Origin: Astrocystis sublimbata
Lineage: Eukaryota > Ascomycota > Sordariomycetes > Xylariales > Xylariaceae
Length of the DNA: 58,027 nucleotides
Direction of reading: 5' to 3'
NCBI GenBank assembly: GCA_022453515.1
Contig: JAJNNY010000111.1
Location: forward strand, 1 to 58,027
Of this stretch, positions 35,749 through 46,954 are shown piece by piece. A model generated the notes under the pieces. It worked only from the letters and a program-made list of their open reading frames with translations. It searched no databases and had not been told where the DNA came from. Every line of letters begins with the position of its first letter. Positions within the stretch are counted from its first letter, which is position 1. The translations under genes were made by a program, and so were the position numbers.

Positions 35749-37570
35749 ATGACTAAGGTTAAGAAAGGGAGGAGACAGCGAGCGTATCGGCCGAGGACGC
35801 AGACAGGATGCCTCACGTGTAAGAGTATGTGCCACGAACAACATACGAACTGCAGATGTTACGCATGAGCTCACCACCAGAACAGTACGGCGTGTCAAGT
35901 GCGACGAAGCACTACCGGCTTGTCTCCGATGCACGTCGACAGGCCGGACTTGCGACGGCTACGCCCAAGATGGGCCCGTCGAGAGTGGCTCTCCTGGCGC
36001 AGTAGCTATTCTAGCTGGCCCGTCGACCGGGATACAGGGCTGTCAGCGATCTCGACGGTCATTTGCATTCTTTGTGCAGCGTACGTGCTCGCAGTTGGGC
36101 GGATTCTTCGGATCCGACTTCTGGGAAAGGCTTGTGCTCCAGGCTGCACATCACGAGCCTGCGATACGTCACGCCCTCGTCGCTATTGGTTCATGTCACG
36201 AGCTGGCGATACACCGCAGGCCAAGGGCAGATGCAGAGGGCTGGTTTGCGCTGAAACAGTACAACGTCGCCATCCAGCATCTGCTGGACCCGGGAACGAA
36301 AAAGGGGAAGCAAAGCGTCGATGTTTACCTCATTTTATCTATCCTGTTCTCTTGCTTCGAGGTACTACCGTCGATCCGCCACTGGCCCCCATCCTACGAT
36401 GATCATCCGTAATTATTGACTCAAAGAGATGAGCAGAATCTACAAGGAAACAATGCATTGGCTATTACCCACATCCAAAGCGGCGTGAAGTTGTTGCGCG
36501 AGACCTCTTACGACAGGCACACCGGAACCATGTGCCACGCACAGTTCGGATCTATGAACCGGGCTAATTCATATACTTCTTTGGAAGATTACGCAAAAAC
36601 CTTTGCTTTTCTAGACTCACAAGCCTCTGGTGTAAGATGCCGTGCTTTTTTTTATTTTTTATCGGGGGCTTCTATCACACATGTGGCCCTCAGCACTTGT
36701 CTCCGAGCCGTACGTGAGCTAATACAACGCGGGGACTAGATGATTGGAGACTACCAGCGGCCCATCGTGGCGTCGTCTCGTCTTATTACTGAGCAGCTGT
36801 ATGGTGCTGCTCCGCTTTCATTCGCCAGCATCGATGATGCCAAGCGTACTTTCGAGTTCGGCGCTTGCCTATTCAGTAGCACGCTGGATGCGAAGTTATC
36901 GGATGACGTTGTGCAGCTTCCTCGCACTCCCACCAAAGACTCACGATGCCATCTCTCAAGCCTGATGGCCAAGTTCCTGCTGGCGGTTCAGCATCTCGTG
37001 CGGTCGGGGGAGACGGTCTTTACACCCAAGGAAAGACTTGCCGCGGCCGTGCTCCAATTGAATGCGCTGGTTACCTGGGTTTCGTTTGAGATTGAGCTGC
37101 AATGTCCAAGCTCATCTGATACATGGGACGACTTTATGGACCAGCTTCAAGAAATGGTCCTACTCGGCGAACAAATCGTCTCTGTCATCACGTCCAGCGA
37201 TGATGGCAGCGATAATAAAGTTTCATTCAGCTGGGACTCCGGATATATCATCTCAATGTATGCCGTGGCTATCAACAGCCGAGATCCCACGATTCGCCGA
37301 CGAGCGATTGCTGTTCTCCGTTCGGTGCACCGCCAGGAAGGTCTCTGGAACAGCCTGCTGGTAGCGCGGGCCGCCGAGAGAGTCCATGAGATAGAGGACA
37401 GCGATCTGGAGAGAAAGAGTGTTGGTACAGATAGCATCGAGCCAGGATGGTTATGCTCCCGGCCTTTGTTGAGAATCGATGGCGAAGGAGGTCGCTTACA
37501 TTACACTCGAGTTACAAATAAAGACCACTTTCCACAGGAAGTGGTTGAGGAGGTTTTCAGGTGGTGTTAA
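35749..37570 (+). CDS. Zn2Cys6 fungal transcription factor
   Basis: Nuclear DNA-binding regulator. Four exons: 35749-35824, 35886-36361, 36437-36631 and 36740-37570; introns are 61, 75 and 108 nt (GTATGT, GTACTA and GTAAGA donors), phases agree, 525 residues. The first intron splits the zinc cluster, whose six cysteines have exact spacing: C21-x2-C24-x6-C31-x6-C38-x2-C41-x6-C48, with a basic arm before it. After the cluster comes the Fungal_TF-like region (FWERLVLQAAHHEPAIRHAL, then ITHIQSGVKLLRET), typical of the large family whose members lack a canonical MHR. Intron 3 is less certain: its donor follows ASG and its acceptor is ACTAG, but the reading frame otherwise stops at 36737-36739. The neighbour upstream is a secreted peptidase. 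Confidence 0.88.
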
Positions 37571-37720
37571 ATCTATGCACTGCCCTTGTCTCGGGGGTTG
37601 CAAGACAGACCAGGCACGTAGTCCAATGTCTGAAGTCCACGAAGTGCTCGGAGACATAACTTCATATTTGTGAATAGCTATATCGTTATATAGCTATGGC
37701 AACAAGAACAGTAATAAAAT

Positions 37721-38508
37721 CTAGCGCAAGTTGGCAAGCCCAGCTAATGCTGCCCCCATCGAAACCACCATTTCGGGATACCTTGGGTAGAAACAAGAGA
37801 TGCCCATCTTATTTCCAATTTCTTCATCAAGTCGCGATCTAAGATAGGGCGACTGCGAAAAGCCACCAAAAAGGGATACAAGCTGGATGGGCTCAGTAAC
37901 ATGAGAGACGTGTTCTCGCACAAGTTTCAGAATTGTGAATGCGATTGACTCAAAGACATTATCGCGTAGGTCCGTGGCCGATACCATCATTTGGCCATCC
38001 TTGATACGAAGCTCCGAGTTGTCTGCCATGCCTTGTACGGTGATGCAAAATGATTGATTGGGGACAGAGTCAATCGCGAATGAGCGCTTGGCCTGTCACA
38101 GACATGCGCGTTAGCAAGAAAAGGTTAAATAGTATGGCAGCATGTGTGGAGGTTACTGACAGTAGATTCGAAGTCTTGGACGGCTAAGTTGAGCACCCTT
38201 TTACTGAATCCTTCCAATCCTTCAAGTTAAGTGCGCATGAACTTCTTGAAGCTTTCGTCAGCTTCGAACCCGGCATAGAAAGCATGGTTTTGCCATAGGT
38301 TCCGAATCCTCTGCTGTGGGCGCAAAGCGAGTATGGTGTGGCTACTAAGGCTAGTGGCAGCTAGAAGCCATAATTAGTACCTGTGCTAAACAATATTAGG
38401 TTACACATGTAGGTGGATAATAGAAATGTTTCACGAACTGTAGCCGATGTCAATGTTGAGCATCGTATCACCAACTTCGAGAGAGGGGCGATCTTGAATG
38501 AGAGACAT
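37721..38508 (-). pseudogene. Decayed Hsp70-like ATPase gene
   Basis: The last 100 codons (38029-37721) read as the end of a fungal Hsp70-like actin-fold ATPase: LVREHVSHVTEPIQLVSLFG, GGFSQSPYLRSRLDEEIG, and a final MGAALAGLANL. They are preceded in frame by AKRSFAIDSV after a plausible acceptor (GTGACAG, about 38098). Upstream, a short start-like piece (ATG at 38508, ending MLNIDIGY) resembles the phosphate-1 beginning of such proteins, and a middle remnant (FEADESFKKFMRT then TAA) lies near 38220-38270. Most of the nucleotide-binding domain, roughly 300 residues, is missing and stops interrupt the joins, so I call it a relic. The boundaries are approximate. A short expressed gene using only the last exon is less likely. 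Confidence 0.55.
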
Positions 38509-38662
38509 TGTATGCGGAGGGAATTTCTAATATAATTGTTACGGAAGGGAGCTTTGCTAGGCAAACGTGCTAGTGAAGAAGAGAAAATGGGAAGAGTTGA
38601 TACTAATATAGAAAGAAGAGACAACTCATAGTGGAACTTGTCCGTGGGGGGACGGGGCAATG

Positions 38663-38950
38663 AAAAGCGATGCTGGCAGCAAGTTACAGCTGCGTCTCCA
38701 AATACAGCTGCGTTTGCGAGGCATGGATGAGGTTTGTAGAATAGTTTATCTATTGGCCGATGGCTTATGCAGACCGGCATCTAGCAGTGAATCCGCGAGG
38801 GGGGGTAAAAAGCGGTGTCAACGGCAAGTTGCAGCTGCATCTCCAAGTACAGCTGCGTTTGCTAGGCATGGATGAGGTTTGTAGAATAAGTAGTTTATCT
38901 ATTGGCCTATGGCTTATGCAAACCGGCATCTAGTACCTAGTGAATCCGCG
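38663..38950. repeat. 144-bp imperfect tandem duplication
   Basis: Copy 1 (38663-38797) and copy 2 (38807-38950) start with AAAAGCG and end with GTGAATCCGCG. They are nearly collinear and share ACAGCTGCGTTTGC, GGCATGGATGAGGTTTGTAG and TAGTTTATCTATTGGCC. Most differences are A/G transitions plus two small insertions in copy 2. The duplication abuts the 5' side of the Hsp70-like relic. Confidence 0.85.
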
Positions 38951-40155
38951 GTGAGGGATTCAGCCAGTGTTTATGAGACAAGTTCTAAAGCGTTTGTAAT
39001 GTTTTCTCAATTCAGCTAAGAACTATTATTATTAAAGGAAGTCAGCCAGCCGCATACAACCCCTGCTAGCTACCTAGATATCTCGGTGAGAGGCCCTAAC
39101 CAATCCCGATATCGCGATTGGTTATTAGGAATGAATATAATACATATCCCCTATACTATGCTTACTCTAGACCCCCTTGGCGCAGTAAGGTAGTATTAAA
39201 ACACGCATTCAATAGTGATACTTTCTTAAAACATTGCCTTGGGCTTAATATGGCGGTACACTTATGATAGGCTATTCACTACAATTACTAGCTCGCCAGC
39301 CTTAAAAAGGAGCCCATATAGATAGCCCTAGGCCATGGCCATTCGGTGATTTACCGGCGACCCATGGGCTTGAGGCAGGCATGCTAGGTATAGTTGGATC
39401 GTATCAACTACTGATCAGTACCCCGACATGTTGTGGTAGAAAGCCAGAATGCTAGGCTTTATCTCGAAGATTAAAGCACGATGAGAGATACCGATCTATC
39501 AAGCTGCAAAGGATCTGCACAGAACAGAGGGACAAGCAGGCTATTAAGCACATTGTGAATCAGATTACCGGTGTTGGCAAAGGAGGTGGCTCCGCGGAAC
39601 CCAGCCCTCAAAGCTACCTCTCATACGCGACTGATGAGCGCTTCTCAGGAGTGTTTAATTGCTACGCTTTAGTCCCCATGAGCCCACGACATTGTTGCCT
39701 ATTTTCAGCGAAGGGCTCGAGCGATTAACGCCGTCATTAGATATTGCAGAATTAACGAACCTATTCGAACCAGGGTAACAAATAACAGAAAAGCCCCCCT
39801 GTCCTGCCGAAGTGGACGTGGAGCAAAGCAACGAGGACTCACTCGAGATGCTTAAGCAGTCGGTCTGAGTGTAAGAGCTGCTCTGTCTGTGTTGGCGAGG
39901 TACTGACTTTGTCCGTCGATGGCGCACCTACTTACCTCCAGGGGCCACTGAGACAATTCAGAACTGCGCAACTCTCCGATATAACAGCATCCAGAGGGCC
40001 CGGTTGCCTAGTCTGTCGACCGGAGTTGAAATGGGACGAGAATATACACTTTGATAATCACGCAGAAACAGTGCATGCCATCAAGACCGCAACTAGAGCG
40101 TTTGTTCAAGCTTGGTCTAATGTTTAGTTGACCAGACTAGCAATATAGTAACCGA
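38951..40155. other. AT-rich accessory intergenic region
   Basis: AT-rich, stop-rich sequence at 39000-39480 looks like decayed repeat DNA. It includes a short inverted repeat ACCAATC ... GATTGGT (39099-39122) around CGATATCG. Two frames near 39655-39927 (minus) and 39909-40127 (plus) have weak protein character and no family resemblance; I do not call them genes. Confidence 0.4.
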
Positions 40156-40812
40156 TCAAAACGGAGTGAGAAGAAAAAGCCTACAGAGCACGAACCAGGT
40201 GCTGTGAAGGATGAGATTGCCCCCCCCCTCATCCTTATCATAGGCCTCCTGCAGCATCGCCAGCCTCGTCCGCTTCAGCAGTGGCACATCCTTCCCTGCG
40301 CTCTTCTCGCGATCGTTGCCTTCGAACAACTTATGCGCAACTGAGGTATGCAGCGGCGCCCTCGGGCTGCGGCGCACTCAGAGACTCGGTTTTGTCGCTG
40401 CGATGCTGAGTAGTTGTGCCGCGAGCAGCTGGTCCAGCTTGTCCTCGCGCCACGATACCCCGTTCGCGTTGCACGGTCGTCTTCGTCAGCAGACCTATCC
40501 GAAGCGCGTCGGTGCGGTCATCAGAATCAAGTATAAGATTGCCTTTGAATGGTGTGCCATGCGGCGATCCAGATACCAAGTTGTAGCAAAGGATCACGTA
40601 CCGAGGACTGCACGTCGGTTTCGATAGCCACGGCGATTGAAATGAGCACCATAGCCAGAGATGCCCATATCCAAGACCGCCTTGTGGATGACAGTCTTCA
40701 GCTTCGAGTCTGCGATATCGGCAGTCAAGATGCAGTCCACCTTGTTACGGTCGCTATTGCCTTGATATTGTCTGTCCGAGTTCCTCAAGAGCGGTTTACA
40801 GGACTCGATGGC
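40156..40812 (-). pseudogene. Decayed gene fragment, family unknown
   Basis: A protein-like stretch starts after an acceptor-like CCACCAG (exon from 40812) and reads AIESCKPLLRNSDRQY, VDCILTADIADSKLKTVIHK, GISGYGAHFNRRGYRNRR. The same frame continues with protein-like segments (WYLDRRMAHHSKAILYLI, REDKLDQLLAAQLLSIAAT, VAHKLFEGNDREKSAGKD) but is cut by several TGA and TAG codons. Either the gene is decayed, or it carries an intron (GTACGTG donor, GGATAG acceptor) that leaves a shorter odd C-terminus. I do not recognise the family. Confidence 0.35.
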
Positions 40813-41297
40813 CTGGTGGAAGATTTGGGGGTAGGCAATGACGGAGCACGGAGGTTAGAATCGTTGGTAATCCCATATTTACTATCCTTGTTTATACGAA
40901 TTATCGCCACTTCTCTTGTGGCGGCAGTCTGCATGCTAGCATTCTTCGTGGGTGTCTGCAATGTTGGCGTCTGCAACAGTTGAAATGCACAATCGCAAAG
41001 AGCATGATAGTAGGAGTGCTCGAGCGTGTCAGGGATGGAATGATGATAACGGACGCGTTTGAATGGGGTGTGCTTGTGGAATATTGCGATGTTGAGACTC
41101 GAGAGATGCCGGGACGGCGTGAGGCCCCTGACGTTACCTCTAGCGGCGGTGGCGTGTGTGTACATGTACCTAGGTACCTATATGTAGGTATAGCTCGAAG
41201 GATTATAAGCCATTTATCAATAACATAATTCATCATTTATTATTCCATTACTCGATCACCCCGACACCTCAGCTACCTTAGGTACTAGGTACATATA
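40813..41297. other. Promoter region of the YdeI-like gene
   Basis: No supported gene. Contains the palindrome GTACCTAGGTAC (41166-41177), followed by TATATGTAGGTATA and another TTAGGTACTAGGTAC element within 20 bases of the start codon. Confidence 0.5.
41166..41177. repeat. Second copy of palindrome GTACCTAGGTAC
   Basis: Identical to 3862-3873. It lies 120 bases upstream of the YdeI-like start codon, so here it is in a probable promoter. Confidence 0.6.
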
Positions 41298-42098
41298 ATG
41301 CCTATCGAGCTACCAGTCCTCACCGTTGTCGACGCAGCTGCTTGGGCTAGCTGGCTCGTCCGCAGCGCAGCCAGCTCCAAAGGCGTGTGGCTGACGCTGG
41401 CGAAAAGGGGAAACACATCTCCCACGTCGCTCACGTACGGCCAAGCCCTCGACGAAGCTCTCTGCCAGGGCTGGATCGACGGCCAAGCGCGCGCCGGCGA
41501 CGAGCGGACCTACGCGCAGCGCTTCACCCCCCGCGCCCCCAAGAGTCTCTGGTCCGCCCGCAATGTCGAGCATGTCGCGCGTCTCTCGAAAGAGGGCCGT
41601 GTGGGGCCCCTGGGACGAGCCGCCGTCGATGCGGCCAAGGCGGATGGGAGATGGGATGCTGCGTACGCGGGCCAGTCGAATGCCGAGTGTCCGCCCGAAT
41701 TCCTCGCTGCCGTCGCCGCCGTGCCAGATGCGCAAGCCATGTGGGATTGCTTGAACAAGTCGAATCGATTCGCCATTTATTTCCGTCTCAAGGCGCTGAA
41801 GACAGAGAAGGGAAAGGAGAAGCGCATCCAGGCCTTCGTGGACATGCTGGCCAGGGGGGAAAGCTTGCTGCCGCAGAAGCAGAAGCAGAAGCCGAAGCCG
41901 GGCACAGCTACGGCGGACGAGACGGCGAGTGAGCCGGAGGACCGAGCGAAGTCGACATCGCAGCAAGGGGCAGGGACGTCGGCGAGGAAGTTGGTGGCTA
42001 CGTCAAGGAAACGACGGGCGCCCTCGGCAACGGCGACGCCTGAGGGAGTTCGAAGATCGACACGTCGATGCAAAGCAGTGGCATCCGCTTCCCCGTGA
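41298..42098 (+). CDS. YdeI/OmpD-associated-like protein
   Basis: Single-exon gene of 266 residues. The first 190 match the bacterial-type YdeI or OmpD-associated family in layout: an N-terminal AWASWLVRSAASSKGVWLTL, the conserved YGQALDEALCQGWIDGQ, then RFTPRAPKSLWSARNVEH and ending LKALKTEKGKEKRIQAFVDM. The biochemical role of the family is not established. Residues after 190 form a basic Gln/Lys-rich, then Thr/Ser/Arg-rich disordered tail (QKQKQKPKPG, SRKRRAP) that bacterial members lack and that could direct the protein to the nucleus. The start is the first ATG, shortly after a TAGGTAC-rich promoter. Similar genes occur in many ascomycetes, so any transfer from bacteria would be old. Confidence 0.82.
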   Translation: MPIELPVLTVVDAAAWASWLVRSAASSKGVWLTLAKRGNTSPTSLTYGQALDEALCQGWIDGQARAGDERTYAQRFTPRAPKSLWSARNVEHVARLSKEGRVGPLGRAAVDAAKADGRWDAAYAGQSNAECPPEFLAAVAAVPDAQAMWDCLNKSNRFAIYFRLKALKTEKGKEKRIQAFVDMLARGESLLPQKQKQKPKPGTATADETASEPEDRAKSTSQQGAGTSARKLVATSRKRRAPSATATPEGVRRSTRRCKAVASASP

Positions 42099-43898
42099 CG
42101 ATGTGCATTGCTATCCGTGTGTCAGTGCATCGCAGTCCCCAAGCCTCTCCATTCCAGCTCCGAGAATCTCCGGAACTTCGGCCTGTTGTTGCAACTCGTC
42201 TGCCTCCCCTATCTCGCGTATCTGGCCTGGCTCTCATATCGGGTAGATAGAGAGACTATGACAACCTCATGATTAATCGCGGCTTGCCTAAGGCCATCAG
42301 AATGAGACTCAAATAGGGAGATTGTTGCCCTGCCGCTACCACGAACGGGCCCTAATCCAAGGCAGAGAGTGATAATGTGTGTGCTAAGTTGGTTGATATC
42401 ATGCGGATGTGTATAAGCGACTGGCTAGTTCGAAGAAGAGTCCCGAAGTGAAATATGATTACGAATGAGTGCAAATAGGTCTCATGCTGGTTATAAAGGT
42501 TGATGGGTTCTCCTACTAATGATACAATTATAGCCATTGCTCCTCGTAGGTATATCAGTGCATGATTCTGCCTATATATAATAGCAACGTTTGATTTAAT
42601 CCCCCACATGGGTAAGTAGGTATGTATTGATACTGTCCTTCACGATCATGTTGTATGATAATACCCAAGGTAACATCCAAGTAACATGTTAGTCCGGATT
42701 TGTGTCCGCAGATAGGTACCTACCTACGATTAGCTGACCTCAGGCGGGAACGACCGGGATGAGGTGAGGTACCTACCCTCAACAGTGTTAGCGCGGGACA
42801 GGCGCGGGAGGCAGAGGCCCTGGAGGCAGGCTCGGCAGGCATTCCAAGCTGGAGGGCCTGGGCCGGGGCTCCAAGATTGAAACGAAACGGGTTAGGCAAG
42901 ATTTTGACAACGGCAGGCGTGATCTGATCTGATAGATCGATACACCTTCTCCCATCGTCATCCCGATTCCTACCCAAACCAAACCGAATCCACGCCGGCA
43001 CAACCAACAACACGACGACAACTGCCAACAACAGCATCAGCAACCAAGCGATGCGATACGACCTCGCAACCCCCCTATCACCCCTGTAGGCTGTCCGTCC
43101 TGCCGCCTCGCCTAGCGCATCCCGACTTCTGGTCCGCCTCTCTCTCCATCTCTCTTTCTTTTTGTTGTTCCTTGCGCGACAGCTATCGTCGCGTGGCGCC
43201 CCATCTTCACCCGCCCTCTCGTGATTGTGTCCTTCCTTCTTTCTTCCATCGCCTGCCCTGCTTACGGAGTGCGTTCTGTGCAGTCGTCTTTGTGTGTCTG
43301 TGACGCCCCATCCCATCTCTGCCGTTTCTCGCGTCCCTCGCCAGTTCGCAACCCTCAGCACCCTCCACCTTCGCCATCCGCCATCCTCATATCCCTGTCC
43401 CCTGTCTGACACCTGGCCTGGCCCGCCCCTGGTCGTTGCGCCTGTGTCCATCGCACACGGTACTTCACCGTGTGACACCTCCTTGCACGCCTTCAGCGCC
43501 AGATCTCGTCGCCATCGCCAGTCGACCAACCAGTTCGCTCGCTAACCGGTCCGCCGGCTCGGCACAGCAGTTCACGGCCCAGATCTCCAGGTCCATCTTC
43601 AGCCGAATTCCTTGTCCTCGATTCGTCCGCCCTCCGACAAACCATCGCGCCTGCAGCAGCACAACGCCATCCATTTGCATAACGCCCACCACCCACCACA
43701 CACCACACACCGCGCCGCCTTGCCAACAGAATCCCCGACACCACAGAAGGCGCACATATCTGACATAGCTGCGTTTCTACCAGGTTCGTGGCGGGCCGCT
43801 ATGCTCTGACCAGTAGTGTGCAAGACTGAACCGGAACTGGAATACCTTGTCGCTCTTTGAATCCGCCATACAGCTAAGCTAGCCTTGCTTTCGACGTC
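42099..43898. other. 1.8-kb intergenic region with SWIB gene leader
   Basis: 42240-42660 is AT-rich without features. From about 42960 the sequence becomes C-rich and pyrimidine-biased and reads through a long probable 5' UTR of the SWIB gene (43220-43880). Frames on either strand (for example 42720-43529 minus) look like translated composition bias. Confidence 0.45.
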
Positions 43899-45232
43899 AT
43901 GGCCCAACCACGTATGTGCCTTATGTTGATATCCTGCCCGGTCCCGCGTTATTGCACCGCACCGCTCCCTTCTCTGCCGAATCTCTACCTATGTACTGCC
44001 TTGCCCTTGCCTTGCCCACAGCTCGAGACGTAGCATACCCTAATCTCGTATGACCCACAGTAACCGCAGCCGAAGAGATTCGGTACACCGAGATCATTGA
44101 CGGCATCTTGGCCACTGCCGATCTGGAGACGGTTACCCGAAAGAAGATCAGGCTCGGCCTGCAATCTGCCCTCGGCGGCAGAGACCTGAACGAGCAAAGG
44201 GTAAAACAGTCCTCCCGCCCCATCATCATCACCGAGGCACCGTGGCCTTCCCATGACCGTTGCGCACAAACTTGTGGCCTTGGGCAGCCGCGCAAGCCCT
44301 CGAATCACTACAAGAGCTAGGAATAACCACTCACCCGGCGGCGCCTTCCATTTCGTTTCTACCTATGTGGTCATTAACGTTTGCTTTCTGAAGGATGCCA
44401 TCAAGGCGCTCATAGAACAGCGCTTCGACGCCATCTCCACTGGTCCAGCCCCCGCCGACGGCGACGCACCACCCTCCCCGCCCGAGACCTACACGAACGG
44501 CCACGACTACGCGACGAAGGACGAGGACGACGTGAACGACGGCGAGATCAAGGTCTCGACGCAGCCGCCCAAGAAGAAGCAGCGCAAGGAGCAGAGCGCA
44601 GATACCGAAGACGCAGACGCCAAGTTGGCTGCCCTCCTTCAAGCCGAGGAGAACCAGCGCACGCGCACCACACGTGGCGGGGGAGCCAAGGCGGCGCCCA
44701 AGAAAAAGAAGAAGAAGCCCGCCAAGAAGAGCGACAAAAGAGTCCGTTCGGAAGACGACAGCGACGTGGACGGGAGCGGCGATCCTAGCCCCAAGAAGCG
44801 CAAAGCCGGTGGCGGGTTCCAGAAGCCTTTCAACCTCAGCTACCCCCTAGCTGAGTTGTGTGGCGAGTCTCAGGTGAGTCGAGGGGAAGACGGTCATGTT
44901 GATGACGGCGAGGATGATGCGCCCCAGCTGCTCGTCTGGGATGATGGCCGGGTGGGGTGCTTTGGGGACATCTGCTGTGATGCTCTGTTGCTCCTGATTA
45001 TTGACAAGTCTTGATCGTCTGACTCTTTCTTCTCCTGCAGCTCTCGCGCCCGCAGGTGGTGAAGAAGTTATGGGCTCACATCAAGGAAAATTCGCTCCAA
45101 GACCCGGCAGACAAGCGGCAGATCATCTGTGACGAGAGCATGATGGCTGTCTTCAAGGTAGCCAAGGTCGACATGTTCCAGATGAACAAGCTCGTCGGCA
45201 ACCACCTGTACCCCGTGGAGGAGGCCGCCTAG
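43899..45232 (+). CDS. DEK_C-SWIB chromatin protein (TRI1/UAF30-like)
   Basis: Nuclear protein of the SWIB/MDM2 group; yeast relatives include the Pol I upstream-activation-factor subunit Uaf30 and Tri1. Four coding exons: 43899-43911 (13 nt), 44061-44200, 44394-44873 and 45041-45232, with introns of 149, 193 and 167 nt (GTATGT, GTAAAA and GTGAGT donors); phases agree, 274 residues. Residues 5-58 form a DEK C-terminal-like helical domain (RYTEIIDGILATADLETVTR, KKIRLGLQSALGG). The middle is acidic and Lys-rich with PKKKQRK and PKKKKKKPAKK nuclear-localisation-like clusters. The SWIB domain is at about 195-272 (FQKPFNLSYPLAEL across intron 3, then LSRPQVVKKLWAHIKENSL, MFKM-like DMFQMNKLVGNHLYP). 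This matches the usual fungal gene closely. Confidence 0.92.
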
Positions 45233-46954
45233 GATGCCATCATCGGCAGTCGGAAGTCCACCGTCTGGGCCGCGACACCATGTTACTTGGGCCCGGCTGT
45301 TCGCGGACATGGCGTTGCTCCTTGTCTCGGCCTCGTCTACCTTGGTTTTGGTTTCGGGTCTTTCACATTTGCTCACTTTTTTTTTGGTAGCGCAGTTGTG
45401 AGCGATAAGGTTGGTTGCAAGTGGGGGACTATACAACAAACGCAGCACGAGATCACGCAACACGATATCACGCAGCGCAGCATCGCCGTGATGGATCTGC
45501 GAGAATTGGCGTTCTTGAGGACGGGCATGTGCTGTCTGCTCGAGTGCAGGTTGGTGGAATGTTTAGCAGGTAGTAAAGGTAATACTGTGTGCTTGCTTAG
45601 ACGCGGTCTGGTTTGGGGGATGGTGAGGTGGATGACGGTGGGGATGATTCAGGAAACGACGGGATGTGGACGGAGGGGGCTCGACATATCACGAGTTAAC
45701 GAGATGCGGGATGGGAAATGGTGATTTAAAGGGACAGTCGGGGGTCAAGTCTAAATCTCACGAGCTGCTGCTCATGGTGATGGTTTGTTGCTGTTGGGCA
45801 CCTGCACCCTTTCATGATTGTTTCCCGTAGGTCTGATGAAGGCGCTTGGACTTAGCTATCTCAATCTATATGACACCAGGCTAGGCATTGATCTACTAAT
45901 GATATTCTTCTACCGTTCCTGGCAATGTTTCTGGCGGTAGACATGTGCACGAAACCGTACACGAACATGGTCATGAACATTGGCACGGATAACCATCATG
46001 CTGGAAGGATTGATTACCTTGAACCCTCCTATTATGTACCTTATATAGCTCGTTGGTCTCGTGGTGTTTAGGTACATGTAGGTAGCCCTAGATATTATAC
46101 CTTAGGTATAGAGTGCGCGTTGGGGGCGGCAGTAAAGTCGCGCGGGTAGGTATGTACTTATCCAGGTATGTGGATATTAGGTAATCGGTGATAGAGTAGG
46201 TATATGCAGCTATCGGAACTTGCCCCGCGGTGGACCTGAGTCCTGGGGTGGCTCCTGCAGGCTGCAGGTGGGCTGGGAGGGTCCATGTGGACCGTCGACG
46301 GTGTTGAGTCAACGTCTTCCAATCCACCAACCTTCTCAACAAACGTCAAACGGCGAGCGCCAAACGGCCAGGCGACACCGACGAGACTCTATCATCGCTA
46401 CCGTGTGCGTCATATATCTTGCTTTTAATTTGAGCTCTACGACGACGGTCCTAAGGTTTCCTGACGACGCCCCTCGCTTCCTGCTCGCTCGCCCTTTTTA
46501 TTCTCCTGCTCCTCAGACAGCACGGCGCCCGCGGGTTGGAGACCATATCGTTCATCTGACATCGTGTACTTCGCTTACCTCTCCTCTGCCTCGGACAGCT
46601 CAGCTCCTGCTGTTGACTCATTTGGCCGGTCCCGTGCGCGCATCACCGCGCATCTCACGTTTCACACACATCAACCCTGCGGTCGAACACGGAAGAGCCA
46701 AACAGCCAGCCAGGCTTCAAACGCACCACTCGCTTATATCTGGGCTCAATCTCTATTGCTGGACGAGGGTTTTTGTTCCTCTGATCCCACACTCACCGTG
46801 CTGCGCTATAGGTGCCTGTGCTCGATCGCGGAGCCATCACCACGAGTGGGTTGCCTTCCCTCCACAGCACAGCTCACACATCCTCGCACCCTTGCATTGG
46901 GTCCGAGAAACCACTTGGCTATCGGAACGCCAACACCCCTAAGATCCAACGCTG
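45233..46954. other. 1.7-kb intergenic region with Hel2 leader
   Basis: 45233-45760 is the SWIB 3' flank. 46050-46210 has repeated TAGGTA/TACCT pieces. 46300-46950 is a C-rich leader before Hel2. No gene supported; the two overlapping plus-strand frames in the leader are bias. Confidence 0.45.

Noticed and set aside
42720..43529. 269-codon minus-strand frame
   Set aside because: Antisense to the C-rich SWIB leader; Arg/Gly/Trp-rich bias translation with no domain.
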